Origin: Oegoconia quadripuncta
Taxonomy: Eukaryota > Arthropoda > Insecta > Lepidoptera > Autostichidae
Length of the DNA stretch: 64,000 nt
Assembly (NCBI GenBank): GCA_949316235.1
Contig: OX438751.1
Span: 974,413-1,038,412, forward strand
Direction: 5' to 3'
Shown: positions 21,901 through 33,745 of the stretch, one piece after another
Position numbering within the stretch: the stretch's first letter is position 1
Layout: each line of letters starts with the position of its first letter
The notes under the pieces: generated by a model
Database searches by the model: none
What the model saw: the letters and a program-made list of their open reading frames with translations, nothing else
What the model was told of the DNA's origin: nothing
Program-made: the position numbers and the translations under genes

Positions 21901-24900
21901 GTGATTAACAAACTTCTCTAAAAATGTCCTTAGGGCGTGTGTGATTAACAAACTTCTCTAAAAATGTCCTTAGGGCGTGTGTGATTAACAAACTTCTCTA
22001 AAAATGTCGTTAGGGCGTGTGCGATTAACAAACTTCTCTAAAAATGTCCTTAGGGTGTCTGTGATTAACAAACTTCTCTAAAAATGTCCTTAGGGCGTGT
22101 GTGATTAACAAACTTCTCTAAAAATGTCGTTAGGGCGTGTGCGATTAACAAACTTCTCTAAAAATGTCCTTAGGGTGTCTGTGATTAACAAACTTCTCTA
22201 AAAATGTCCTTAGGGCGTGTGTGATTAACAAACTTCTCTAAAAATGTCCTTAGGGCGTGTGTGATTAACAAACTTCTCTAAAAATGTCGTTAGGGCGTGT
22301 GCGATTAACAAACTTCTCTAAAAATGTCCTTAGGGTGTCTGTGATTAACAAACTTCTCTAAAAATGTCCTTAGGGCGTGTGTGATTAACAAACTTCTCTA
22401 AAAATGTCCTTAGGGCGTGTGTGATTAACAAACTTCTCTAAAAATGTCCTTAGGGCGTGTGTGATTAACAAACTTCTCTAAAAATGTCGTTAGGGCGTGT
22501 GCGATTAACAAACTTCTCTAAAAATGTCCTTAGGGTGTCTGTGATTAACAAACTTCTCTAAAAATGTCCTTAGGGCGTGTGTGATTAACAAACTTCTCTA
22601 AAAATGTCGTTAGGGCGTGTGCGATTAACAAACTTCTCTAAAAATGTCCTTAGGGTGTCTGTGATTAACAAACTTCTCTAAAAATGTCCTTAGGGCGTGT
22701 GTGATTAACAAACTTCTCTAAAAATGTCCTTAGGGCGTGTGTGATTAACAAACTTCTCTAAAAATGTCCTTAGGGCGTGTGTGATTAACAAACTTCTCTA
22801 AAAATGTCGTTAGGGCGTGTGCGATTAACAAACTTCTCTAAAAATGTCCTTAGGGTGTCTGTGATTAACAAACTTCTCTAAAAATGTCCTTAGGGCGTGT
22901 GTGATTAACAAACTTCTCTAAAAATGTCCTTAGGGTGTCTGTGATTAACAAACTTCTCTAAAAATGTCCTTAGGGCGTGTGTGATTAACAAACTTCTCTA
23001 AAAATGTCCTTAGGGCGTGTGTGATTAACAAACTTCTCTAAAAATGTCCTTAGGGCGTGTGTGATTAACAAACTTCTCTAAAAATGTCGTTAGGGCGTGT
23101 GCGATTAACAAACTTCTCTAAAAATGTCCTTAGGGTGTCTGTGATTAACAAACTTCTCTAAAAATGTCCTTAGGGCGTGTGTGATTAACAAACTTCTCTA
23201 AAAATGTCGTTAGGGCGTGTGCGATTAACAAACTTCTCTAAAAATGTCCTTAGGGTGTCTGTGATTAACAAACTTCTCTAAAAATGTCCTTAGGGCGTGT
23301 GTGATTAACAAACTTCTCTAAAAATGTCCTTAGGGCGTGTGTGATTAACAAACTTCTCTAAAAATGTCGTTAGGGCGTGTGTGATTAACAAACTTCTCTA
23401 AAAATGTCCTTAGGGCGTGTGTGATTAACAAACTTCTCTAAAAATGTCCTTAGGGCGTGTGTGATTAACAAACTTCTCTAAAAATGTCGTTAGGGCGTGT
23501 GCGATTAACAAACTTCTCTAAAAATGTCCTTAGGGTGTCTGTGATTAACAAACTTCTCTAAAAATGTCCTTAGGGCGTGTGTGATTAACAAACTTCTCTA
23601 AAAATGTCCTTAGGGCGTGTGTGATTAACAAACTTCTCTAAAAATGTCCTTAGGGCGTGTGTGATTAACAAACTTCTCTAAAAATGTCGTTAGGGCGTGT
23701 GCGATTAACAAACTTCTCTAAAAATGTCCTTAGGGTGTCTGTGATTAACAAACTTCTCTAAAAATGTCCTTAGGGCGTGTGTGATTAACAAACTTCTCTA
23801 AAAATGTCCTTAGGGTGTCTGTGATTAACAAACTTCTCTAAAAATGTCCTTAGGGCGTGTGTGATTAACAAACTTCTCTAAAAATGTCCTTAGGGCGTGT
23901 GTGATTAACAAACTTCTCTAAAAATGTCCTTAGGGCGTGTGTGATTAACAAACTTCTCTAAAAATGTCGTTAGGGCGTGTGCGATTAACAAACTTCTCTA
24001 AAAATGTCCTTAGGGTGTCTGTGATTAACAAACTTCTCTAAAAATGTCCTTAGGGCGTGTGTGATTAACAAACTTCTCTAAAAATGTCGTTAGGGCGTGT
24101 GCGATTAACAAACTTCTCTAAAAATGTCCTTAGGGTGTCTGTGATTAACAAACTTCTCTAAAAATGTCCTTAGGGCGTGTGTGATTAACAAACTTCTCTA
24201 AAAATGTCCTTAGGGCGTGTGTGATTAACAAACTTCTCTAAAAATGTCGTTAGGGCGTGTGTGATTAACAAACTTCTCTAAAAATGTCCTTAGGGCGTGT
24301 GTGATTAACAAACTTCTCTAAAAATGTCCTTAGGGCGTGTGTGATTAACAAACTTCTCTAAAAATGTCGTTAGGGCGTGTGCGATTAACAAACTTCTCTA
24401 AAAATGTCCTTAGGGTGTCTGTGATTAACAAACTTCTCTAAAAATGTCCTTAGGGCGTGTGTGATTAACAAACTTCTCTAAAAATGTCCTTAGGGTGTCT
24501 GTGATTAACAAACTTCTCTAAAAATGTCCTTAGGGCGTGTGTGATTAACAAACTTCTCTAAAAATGTCCTTAGGGCGTGTGTGATTAACAAACTTCTCTA
24601 AAAATGTCCTTAGGGCGTGTGTGATTAACAAACTTCTCTAAAAATGTCGTTAGGGCGTGTGCGATTAACAAACTTCTCTAAAAATGTCCTTAGGGTGTCT
24701 GTGATTAACAAACTTCTCTAAAAATGTCCTTAGGGCGTGTGTGATTAACAAACTTCTCTAAAAATGTCGTTAGGGCGTGTGCGATTAACAAACTTCTCTA
24801 AAAATGTCCTTAGGGTGTCTGTGATTAACAAACTTCTCTAAAAATGTCCTTAGGGCGTGTGTGATTAACAAACTTCTCTAAAAATGTCCTTAGGGCGTGT

Positions 24901-27706
24901 GTGATTAACAAACTTCTCTAAAAATGTCGTTAGGGCGTGTGCGATTAACAAACTTCTCTAAAAATGTCCTTAGGGTGTCTGTGATTAACAAACTTCTCTA
25001 AAAATGTCCTTAGGGTGTCTGTGATTAACAAACTTCTCTAAAAATGTCGTTAGGGCGTGTGCGATTAACAAACTTCTCTAAAAATGTCCTTAGGGTGTCT
25101 GTGATTAACAAACTTCTCTAAAAATGTCGTTAGGGCGTGTGCGATTAACAAACTTCTCTAAAAATGTCCTTAGGGCGTGTGTGATTAACAAACTTCTCTA
25201 AAAATGTCGTTAGGGCGTGTGCGATTAACAAACTTCTCTAAAAATGTCCTTAGGGTGTCTGTGATTAACAAACTTCTCTAAAAATGTCCTTAGGGTGTCT
25301 GTGATTAACAAACTTCTCTAAAAATGTCGTTAGGGCGTGTGCGATTAACAAACTTCTCTAAAAATGTCCTTAGGGTGTCTGTGATTAACAAACTTCTCTA
25401 AAAATGTCGTTAGGGCGTGTGCGATTAACAAACTTCTCTAAAAATGTCCTTAGGGCGTGTGTGATTAACAAACTTCTCTAAAAATGTCCTTAGGGCGTGT
25501 GTGATTAACAAACTTCTCTAAAAATGTCCTTAGGGCGTGTGTGATTAACAAACTTCTCTAAAAATGTCGTTAGGGCGTGTGTGATTAACAAACTTCTCTA
25601 AAAATGTCGTTAGGGCGTGTGCGATTAACAAACTTCTCTAAAAATGTCCTTAGGGCGTGTGTGATTAACAAACTTCTCTAAAAATGTCCTTAGGGCGTGT
25701 GTGATTAACAAACTTCTCTAAAAATGTCCTTAGGGTGTCTGTGATTAACAAACTTCTCTAAAAATGTCCTTAGGGCGTGTGTGATTAACAAACTTCTCTA
25801 AAAATGTCCTTAGGGCGTGTGTGATTAACAAACTTCTCTAAAAATGTCCTTAGGGCGTGTGTGATTAACAAACTTCTCTAAAAATGTCGTTAGGGCGTGT
25901 GCGATTAACAAACTTCTCTAAAAATGTCCTTAGGGTGTCTGTGATTAACAAACTTCTCTAAAAATGTCCTTAGGGCGTGTGTGATTAACAAACTTCTCTA
26001 AAAATGTCGTTAGGGCGTGTGCGATTAACAAACTTCTCTAAAAATGTCCTTAGGGTGTCTGTGATTAACAAACTTCTCTAAAAATGTCCTTAGGGCGTGT
26101 GTGATTAACAAACTTCTCTAAAAATGTCCTTAGGGCGTGTGTGATTAACAAACTTCTCTAAAAATGTCCTTAGGGCGTGTGTGATTAACAAACTTCTCTA
26201 AAAATGTCGTTAGGGCGTGTGCGATTAACAAACTTCTCTAAAAATGTCCTTAGGGTGTCTGTGATTAACAAACTTCTCTAAAAATGTCCTTAGGGCGTGT
26301 GTGATTAACAAACTTCTCTAAAAATGTCGTTAGGGCGTGTGCGATTAACAAACTTCTCTAAAAATGTCCTTAGGGTGTCTGTGATTAACAAACTTCTCTA
26401 AAAATGTCCTTAGGGCGTGTGTGATTAACAAACTTCTCTAAAAATGTCCTTAGGGCGTGTGTGATTAACAAACTTCTCTAAAAATGTCGTTAGGGCGTGT
26501 GCGATTAACAAACTTCTCTAAAAATGTCCTTAGGGTGTCTGTGATTAACAAACTTCTCTAAAAATGTCCTTAGGGTGTCTGTGATTAACAAACTTCTCTA
26601 AAAATGTCGTTAGGGCGTGTGCGATTAACAAACTTCTCTAAAAATGTCCTTAGGGTGTCTGTGATTAACAAACTTCTCTAAAAATGTCGTTAGGGCGTGT
26701 GCGATTAACAAACTTCTCTAAAAATGTCCTTAGGGTGTCTGTGATTAACAAACTTCTCTAAAAATGTCCTTAGGGCGTGTGTGATTAACAAACTTCTCTA
26801 AAAATGTCGTTAGGGCGTGTGCGATTAACAAACTTCTCTAAAAATGTCCTTAGGGTGTCTGTGATTAACAAACTTCTCTAAAAATGTCCTTAGGGTGTCT
26901 GTGATTAACAAACTTCTCTAAAAATGTCGTTAGGGCGTGTGCGATTAACAAACTTCTCTAAAAATGTCCTTAGGGTGTCTGTGATTAACAAACTTCTCTA
27001 AAAATGTCGTTAGGGCGTGTGCGATTAACAAACTTCTCTAAAAATGTCCTTAGGGTGTCTGTGATTAACAAACTTCTCTAAAAATGTCGTTAGGGCGTGT
27101 GCGATTAACAAACTTCTCTAAAAATGTCCTTAGGGTGTCTGTGATTAACAAACTTCTCTAAAAATGTCCTTAGGGTGTCTGTGATTAACAAACTTCTCTA
27201 AAAATGTCGTTAGGGCGTGTGCGATTAACAAACTTCTCTAAAAATGTCCTTAGGGTGTCTGTGATTAACAAACTTCTCTAAAAATGTCGTTAGGGCGTGT
27301 GCGATTAACAAACTTCTCTAAAAATGTCCTTAGGGTGTCTGTGATTAACAAACTTCTCTAAAAATGTCGTTAGGGCGTGTGCGATTAACAAACTTCTCTA
27401 AAAATGTCCTTAGGGTGTCTGTGATTAACAAACTTCTCTAAAAATGTCGTTAGGGCGTGTGGGATTAACAAACTTCTCTAAAAATGTCCTTAGGGTGTCT
27501 GTGATTAACAAACTTCTCTAAAAATGTCGTTAGGGCGTGTGCGATTAACAAACTTCTCTAAAAATGTCCTTAGGGTGTCTGTGATTAACAAACTTCTCTA
27601 AAAATGTCGTTAGGGCGTGTGCGATTAACAAACTTCTCTAAAAATGTCCTTAGGGTGTCTGTGATTAACAAACTTCTCTAAAAATGTCCTTAGGGCGTGT
27701 GGGATT
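15985..27706 (+). repeat. 40-bp satellite array, ~293 copies, inside an intron
   Basis: The unit is gattaacaaacttctctaaa followed by aatgtccttagggcgtgtgt, repeated head to tail without a single indel across 11,722 bp. Variation is confined almost wholly to linked positions: type A (GTCCT, GCGTGT, GTG), type B (GTCGT, GCGTGT, GCG), type C (GTCCT, GTGTCT, GTG), and a rare B' (GTCGT, GCGTGT, GTG). B is nearly always followed by C or A. The left end is mostly A; the last ~1 kb is mainly alternating B-C. A single G variant (gggatt) at 27461 also ends the array. Flanks show no target duplication. No copy occurs elsewhere in the window. Confidence 0.98.
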
Positions 27707-28387
27707 TTATTAGATGCTTAGCAAACGTCAATCCGGCATACTATTTATACAAAGCTATTTGTACCAGCGTTACATCGGCAAGGAACACATTAACTATACA
27801 TAAACGCTTTTTTTTTTTCAAAAGTAATCTATCACTGCTGTTGTCCAGTTGTTTTTAAATTATGCAAGGAAGTTTGCTAACAAACGTTTTCCAGCCGTTC
27901 TCTGAATGTCAAGTATAATTTTTATTTTTCAATTAATCTTTGAGTCGATTCGATCATCAATCGAAGTCCCTAATTGGCTTTTAATTTGTTTTTGTTCAAG
28001 AGATACTTTGTTAAACAGAGCTAAAAAAAGCAAATACGATTGACCACTCGGTAAGTATGTAATAAAGTGGTCTAGCGCAAGTTTGTATGATAAAATCGTG
28101 TTACCTCAATGCCACTACAATCATCTACGTCGCATCGTAACCAGTGCCACTGGGACGTCTAAAATGTCGCTTACGTATTCGAGCTTATGTAAATAGAAAA
28201 CGTCTTGTTCACATAAAGACTCGCGTAATATTAACTATGAGTTGTGCAAATGTTTATCATTCATGTCACGTAAACATATACGATGCGCCAGTGATGCTTG
28301 ACGCTGTGTCCTAGATAATGGTTAGTGAGGAACGCTGACACTTTCTCATTTCGTTTCCAAATTTCCTTTTTGTCAAATGATTGATTT
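27707..28387. other. Intron of gene A, no feature recognised
   Basis: Apparently unique sequence between the array and the next SINE. Confidence 0.5.
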
Positions 28388-28390
28388 AAC

Positions 28391-28692
28391 CGCCTCCGTG
28401 GCTCAATGTAAACAACATAGGGTTTACGAATCGGAGGTCGCGGGCTCGATCCCCAGCAGGGTACATGTTTAGTCTTGATTTGGTTGGTGGTAGGACATTT
28501 TAAAATGTCCGCCTGGTTAGCTACTACTAAACAGCAATGTTAACAGCATTGTTGTGTTCCGGTTGTTAGAGATAAGATGGCCAGTACCCCATATAGGATG
28601 GGGTTTCCGGATCAGTATGCTTCCACCTTGGGGCTCACCACTTAACAACAGGCGTGAATGAGGTCAAGTGCTAATCCATTGTGCATAAAGAA
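28391..28692 (+). mobile_element. SINE-A, full length with tRNA-like head
   Basis: The head cgcctccgtggctcaatgta has an A-box-like part and the B-box-like gggctcgatccccagc. It is followed by a short linker (tacatgtttagt), the body from ggttggtggtaggac, and the end gtgcataaagaaaatt. With 46313-46632 this is one of the reference copies. Confidence 0.9.
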
Positions 28693-28847
28693 AATTAAGC
28701 TAACTTTTAGGGTTCCATACCCAAAAACGTCATCGTAGATGGCGGACTAAGACTTTTTGAGGCCCAGAATGATTTTTAATTTCGGCCTCCTGAAGCACTC
28801 CAGATTTAAATATCCCGCAAGGACTAATTTTCTTTCTATGCATGAAA

Positions 28848-29102
28848 AGACTTGGGGGTCTACTCTCTAAAGAAAATAGCTTCGGACGGCCGTAACTTCG
28901 GACTTTTTCTTTTGTAGTTTGCTGTGTCAATTATGAACCAATCATCATTATTTTACTTTTGTTGTACCTAGTTGGACATCCCAAGTTAGTACGGGATGCA
29001 AGGAACGTCTGAAGTTATAGAAATAAAGGATTGTTAGCAAAAGAAAAAGTCCGAAGTTACGGCCGTCCGAAACTATTTTCGTTAGAGAGTAGACCCCCTG
29101 GT
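28848..29102. repeat. Inverted repeat, ~65-bp arms, 120-bp spacer
   Basis: Left arm gggggtctactctctaaag...ttcggacggccgtaacttcgg...ctttttcttttg (28852-28916) is mirrored at 29036-29100. The spacer reads agtttgctgtgtcaatt and onward. It may be part of a decayed fold-back element of about 450 bp. Confidence 0.7.
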
Positions 29103-29160
29103 CCCGGGGCGGCTCCCTCCCCTTAATACAAGATATAAAAATAAACTTGCTGTCCATAGC

Positions 29161-29575
29161 AGTCGCTTACACAAAGTCATTCAAGGGACAATGTATACGC
29201 TTTTATAGTAAGGTACCGGCAGACATTCAAAATTTGCCTTTAAATAAATTTGAAAACAACCATTAAACGGAAACTATGTGCCAAAGGCTATTATAAAATT
29301 TCTGACTATCTGGACGATAATGCGTGGACATGAACCGCTCGGCAATATCCAGAATATTTTATTCTTATTTTTCTTTCTCGAATCATAAAATTTTACAATT
29401 ATTTCAAATTATATTTGTATTAACTTATTTAAAAAGAGCAACCCCGGAGTTTCTTGCTCGTTCTTCTCTGGGGAGACTGCCTAGTGAATGAGCGATAACT
29501 GTATGTCATGACGATATCAAATGTTATTCTTATCACTTACGAAATAAAACATTTTTGATTTGATTTGATTAGTCC
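29161..29575 (+). mobile_element. LINE 3' fragment (same family as 44870-45240)
   Basis: Encodes a C-terminus like YRFYSKVPADIQNLPLNKFE and AKGYYKISDYLDDNAW, then TGA, with one frameshift against the family. The 3'UTR has aaagagcaaccccggagttt and gttcttctctggggagactg, and the tail is tttttgatttgatttgatt. Nearly identical to 44870-45240, so both insertions are fairly young. Confidence 0.8.
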
Positions 29576-29579
29576 GCCA

Positions 29580-30530
29580 TTGACCTACAGCGTTTCACGT
29601 CCACTGCTGGGGTACAACCTCCTCTCACTGAAAGAATGCCATAATGGGCCATAATGGGTCATAATCCTCCATGTCAGGCTATAACGACTACCAGTCAATC
29701 AGACTTGGTTTAATGGATGGCTTCATTTGAAAATAACCGGAGCCGATTAATGTGCTCTACGAAGCAAAGAAACACTCGTATTAAAATGCCTTAAACTTTA
29801 CCCACGTGATTAGTCGGAAGCTGCGTCAAACATTAAGTATAAAGTACGTACTACAATACGTACTTAATAGCTCAATGACGTCAAAAGACCGAGGTAGGTA
29901 CAGCACAATAGCGAGATGTTGATGAATCATACATTCTCAAACTACTCATGATAAGATTGCACTGATAAACATATTTGAGATATTGTTGGTACATAATCTT
30001 AAAAACAAAGCAATAATCTTTTCGAATACTCGGTGTATGGAAATTTCTAAAAAGAAATCGGCAAATTGACTCTAGTACAGTGTCCAATCTTTAGATGGCA
30101 AGTAGTTTTGTATATAAATTTAGTTAAAGTGTGAACCAATAGATGGCGTTGATTAAATTTTATTTATTGTCTACATCGCGGTATTAAGATTTACCAATGT
30201 TTGCATAAGTTGAAAATGTAAATTTTTTTTATACCCTATAAACCATGCTCACACGTTGAGATATACATCCGTGGTTTTTTTTTTGAGTGTACGCACTAAC
30301 TAACCCAGTCCCTAAATCCTGCTGTAGTGGGAATTTGTACACATTTCTTTTTAAAAATTTGCTTACAGGTAGTAAACTGGAGACTCCTTTTAAGCATAAT
30401 GATGCCTGTGCTAGGAGACTCCGCTCTTCATGACAATTTTTTTTTTTACGTATCTGTACACAATGTATTTAATCATCTATCACATCATCAGTGAAATAAA
30501 ACTAAGATACAAAATAAAATAAAACTTAAT
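29580..30530. other. Intron of gene A; short SINE-like scrap, otherwise nothing recognised
   Basis: 29585-29700 (gtccactgctggggtacaac) resembles a phrase common in moth repeats. The rest is AT-rich with no usable frame. Confidence 0.35.
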
Positions 30531-30532
<2 letters not shown>

Positions 30533-30574
<42 letters not shown>

Positions 30575-30690
30575 TGCGTGTGCGTGTGTGTGAGTGTGAG
30601 TGTGTGTGTGTGTGTGTGTTAGTGTGTGTGTGTGTGTGTGGGTGTGTGTGTGTACCTATGTGTGGTGTGTGTGTGTTCGTCTGCGTTTGC
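30533..30690 (+). repeat. (GT)n microsatellite
   Basis: Long GT run with interruptions. The overlapping 124-codon frame is a reading of the repeat (Val-Cys runs), not a gene. Confidence 0.97.
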
Positions 30691-30966
30691 GTAAGAGATG
30701 CAGTTGTGCGTGTGTGCCAACGTGCATTTCTGTGTCATGTCATGTTTAATACCGTATTTGTGAAGTCTTTGTGTTGTTTTACTTTATGTATATTTGTGTT
30801 CATCCTTTTTGTTTTAGGTGGCTCAAACAGGACACAGACCAATAGTTTGGCTCAGATTTCTTACTGGTCAACCTCACCCAACGTTTTATCCGCACAACCG
30901 GACACTGGCAGTAATGGTTGTCGCATTAAAGACGACCGATTGCTATAAAATATAAATATATATATA

Positions 30967-33030
30967 CAGGGCGTCCCAAAGTTATGGGACATGAAGGGGA
31001 AGTACCTTAAATATCGTAGATAGTGAATTTTGCTCAAAGAAGACTTTATGTTATTTTTAAAAGTTAGTAATTCTGCATTCATAGATTTTCTAAAAATTAT
31101 TTGCTTCGGCTGGGAATCGAACCGACTTAAATGTGAAAAAAAAAACACCCTACTTTTATGATGCCAATCGAAAGAATAGCTAAAAAATAATAACTCTGCC
31201 TAAGTAACATAGTATTTTAAAAGAAAGGAACAACATAAAATGATTGAGTCAAATATATTTTTTTGTAAATTAATTAATTAAATGCTCAAAATGTGATCCC
31301 TCTTGTCTTACGCAAATCGCCAATCTTTTAATGAGCCCGCTGCCTGTTGATTTTCTAATCATTTTATGGTGAACACGCGATGTGATATGGCACAATTCTG
31401 TTTGCAACTCGCCTACGTTCTCGTATCGCTTTTTGTATAGCATATCTTTCACGTATCCCCAAAAGAAGAAATCTAATGGTGTGAGGTCCGGGGATCTGGC
31501 CGGCCATCTAATCGGTCCATTTGTACCAATCCATGTAGGAAAACATTCATTTAGAAAATCTGCTGCTCTCCGACTATTATGAGCCGGAGCTCCATCTTGT
31601 TGGAAAATTAAGTTTTCTTGCTCCGCCGCGGAATGGTTTCTTATCTTATCCCTTAAAATTTGAAGTATTCCTAAATACTTTTCTGTGTTCAAGGTTCCTT
31701 GGTAAAAATGGATTAAGAAAACCCGGTTTTTTAAAAGTCCGCACCAACAGTTGAGTGAAAAACGCACTTGGTTATTAGTTTCAGTCACTCGTAGGGGATT
31801 TTCTTTAGACCAAATACGATTATTGTTGCGGTTATACATACCGTTATTGCTAAAGTTAGATTCGTCTGTCCAAATAATATTATCCAAAAAATTTGGATCT
31901 TCGAGCAATCGTGCCTGGATATCAAGACAGAAATTTTTTCTCCTTTCTGTATCGCCCGGAAGTAATTTTTGAACCAATCGTCCTTCAACATAACTCTTAA
32001 AACCGTGTTTTTTTAATACACGGTGTATTTTACTTTTTGAAACTCCAATTTCATGTTCTCCTTCTCTCACCGATGCTTTCGGAAAAGCCGAAAAGTAAAT
32101 TAAAATACCAAGTTCTTCGTCGTTGATCGTATGGTTTTCTTGCTGTGGTTCTCTTGGGCGTTTATCGAAACGTCCCAGAGTTTTCAAATTGTTCACAAGC
32201 CTTTTCAAAACTTTACGAGACGGTATTTGTCTATCAGGATATTTTACGCCATACCACCGCAAACTTCTAGAGATATCTTTATCGTTCAAAAAATATGCTT
32301 CCATTAGATCAAAACTTACTTGATATGCCATGTTCGCAATAAATTAACACAATAACACTTGTGTAAGTGAATTGAGACTAAACAGATCAATATCCGAAAA
32401 ACAAACGCTCGCACATACTGTTCCATTTTCAAATTTAAGAACATCACTTCTTCTTAAAATATCTTAAAAAGTATGCATTCAAACAAACGCTGTCATAAAC
32501 TGTTCCATTTTCAAATTATAAATTATTTATTTTTGTTTTTAATTTGCCTTCTGTCTAGCTTACAGAGGACGTATTGAAATACAAGTTTTATCATTTCATC
32601 TACACGTGCACTTATAATAAGGAAAACTATGTTAGTACCTATTTTATGAAGTGGGTACTTATTTACGAATAATCAATGCTATCTTTGGAATGATAATATC
32701 GCTACTTTTCGAACGTCGTCGGCAATAAATAACTTTCTTGAAATTTGACTCAATCATTTTATGTTGTTCCTTTCTTTTAAAATACTATGTTACTTAGGCA
32801 GAGTTATTATTTTTTAGCTATTCTTTCGATTGGCATCATAAAAGTAGGGTGTTTTTTTTTTCACATTTAAGTCGGTTCGATTCCCAGCCGAAGCAAGTAA
32901 TTTTTAGAAAATCTATGAATGCAGAATTACTAACTTTTAAAAATAACATAAAGTCTTCTTTGAGCAAAATTCACTATCTACGATATTTAAGGTACTTCCC
33001 CTTCATGTCCCATAACTTTGGGACGCCCTG
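30967..33030 (-). mobile_element. Complete Tc1/mariner-superfamily transposon, 2,064 bp
   Basis: Ends CAGGGCGTCCCAAAG and CTTTGGGACGCCCTG with TA on both sides. The inverted repeats are about 287 bp long (30967-31253 and 32744-33030) and differ at only one or two places that I can see. They enclose one intact transposase gene on the minus strand (31270-32331). Everything needed for mobility is present, and the similarity of the arms suggests recent insertion. It lies in the last intron of MARVEL gene A, in the same sense as the gene. Confidence 0.95.
31270..32331 (-). CDS. Tc1/mariner-superfamily DDD transposase, 353 aa, intact
   Basis: Cut-and-paste transposase acting on the surrounding inverted repeats. 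Residues 1-120 form the DNA-binding half: SRSLRWYGVKYPDRQIPSRK and the later VSKSKIHRVLKKHG segment are helix-turn-helix-like. The catalytic half shows three aspartates: D156 in IIWTDESNF, D246 in FQQDGAPAH, and D287 in ARSPDLTPLDFFFWGYVKD. There are 40 residues between the second and third D, not 34 as in classic mariner (DD34D) or Tc1 (DD34E). This fits the insect groups with spacing near 40-41 and the WPARSPDLTPLDFFLWG signature. The start is MAYQVSF at 32331; upstream codons lie in the terminal repeat zone. No stop or frameshift breaks it. Smaller frames on the plus strand here are shadows. Confidence 0.95.
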   Translation of the reverse strand: MAYQVSFDLMEAYFLNDKDISRSLRWYGVKYPDRQIPSRKVLKRLVNNLKTLGRFDKRPREPQQENHTINDEELGILIYFSAFPKASVREGEHEIGVSKSKIHRVLKKHGFKSYVEGRLVQKLLPGDTERRKNFCLDIQARLLEDPNFLDNIIWTDESNFSNNGMYNRNNNRIWSKENPLRVTETNNQVRFSLNCWCGLLKNRVFLIHFYQGTLNTEKYLGILQILRDKIRNHSAAEQENLIFQQDGAPAHNSRRAADFLNECFPTWIGTNGPIRWPARSPDLTPLDFFFWGYVKDMLYKKRYENVGELQTELCHITSRVHHKMIRKSTGSGLIKRLAICVRQEGSHFEHLIN

Positions 33031-33139
33031 TATAATAAAATGCTCAAGTGGGCTGGTAGAGATCTTTAGATTTTAATCCACGTTTGAATGTGGCCTATCG
33101 TTTGTACTCAGTTATATGAAATGGTTTGGAGTACTCTAT

Positions 33140-33745
33140 CGCACTAATGTTATAAATGCGAAAGTTTGGATAATTGTGTGTTTGTAGCTCAATCACGGCA
33201 ATGAATGAGTTCAGGAAAGCGGTCTGTGAGTATAGGTCGGGACCCTCATCCTCAAATTGAGGGTTCATTTCTCACTCATTACATTCACCATCGGTAAACA
33301 CGCCCGCTCCGGGACAGTACTGCCAACTGAGAGTTAATTATATTATGACTTGTACTCTGTTGTTGTTTCTTACTGTTTCTTATTGTTCTTTTGTGTTGTT
33401 GTAATTCACGTAGTTTATGTTTAATTTTATTTTTAAAAATTCTATTGTATCTAATGTACCCAGTTTCTGGAAGGTATTGATTTCTTTGACATTTATTTAA
33501 TTTCTGAACATGTTTCATATAATATTGTTTAATGTCTACCGCTACAAATATTTGCATGTCGTGGTTACTTATAATTAAGGTGGCGCATGCACTGTGTACA
33601 ATTGCGTTTTTGCCACATTGGACTGGTATGTGTCAATCTTGTTAGTAATCCTAAAAATAAATAAATAAATAAAATGATAAACAAATTCAACATATCCGCG
33701 CAAGTAAATCTACGCAGGCGAAGCTGCTCGCGAAAAGCTAGTAAA
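33140..33745 (+). mobile_element. Helitron-like non-autonomous repeat, interrupted
   Basis: 33146-33210 has the moth phrase ataaatgcgaaagtttg...gtagctcaatcacggc, and 33695-33742 has the matching 3' end cgcaggcgaagctgctcgcg followed by aaaagctagt. The two halves are usually joined in one element ending in a hairpin plus CTAG, as Helitrons do. About 480 bp of other repeat DNA lies between, with an A-rich tail of minus-strand type and aaataaataaataaata near 33655. Similar ends occur at 47147-47177 and 49918-49956. Confidence 0.5.

Noticed and set aside
15985..27706. CRISPR array
   Set aside because: There are no variable spacers; the whole 40-bp unit repeats head to tail, and the genome is eukaryotic.
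30574..30948. 124-codon ORF as a protein gene
   Set aside because: It is a translation of the GT microsatellite followed by unrelated sequence.
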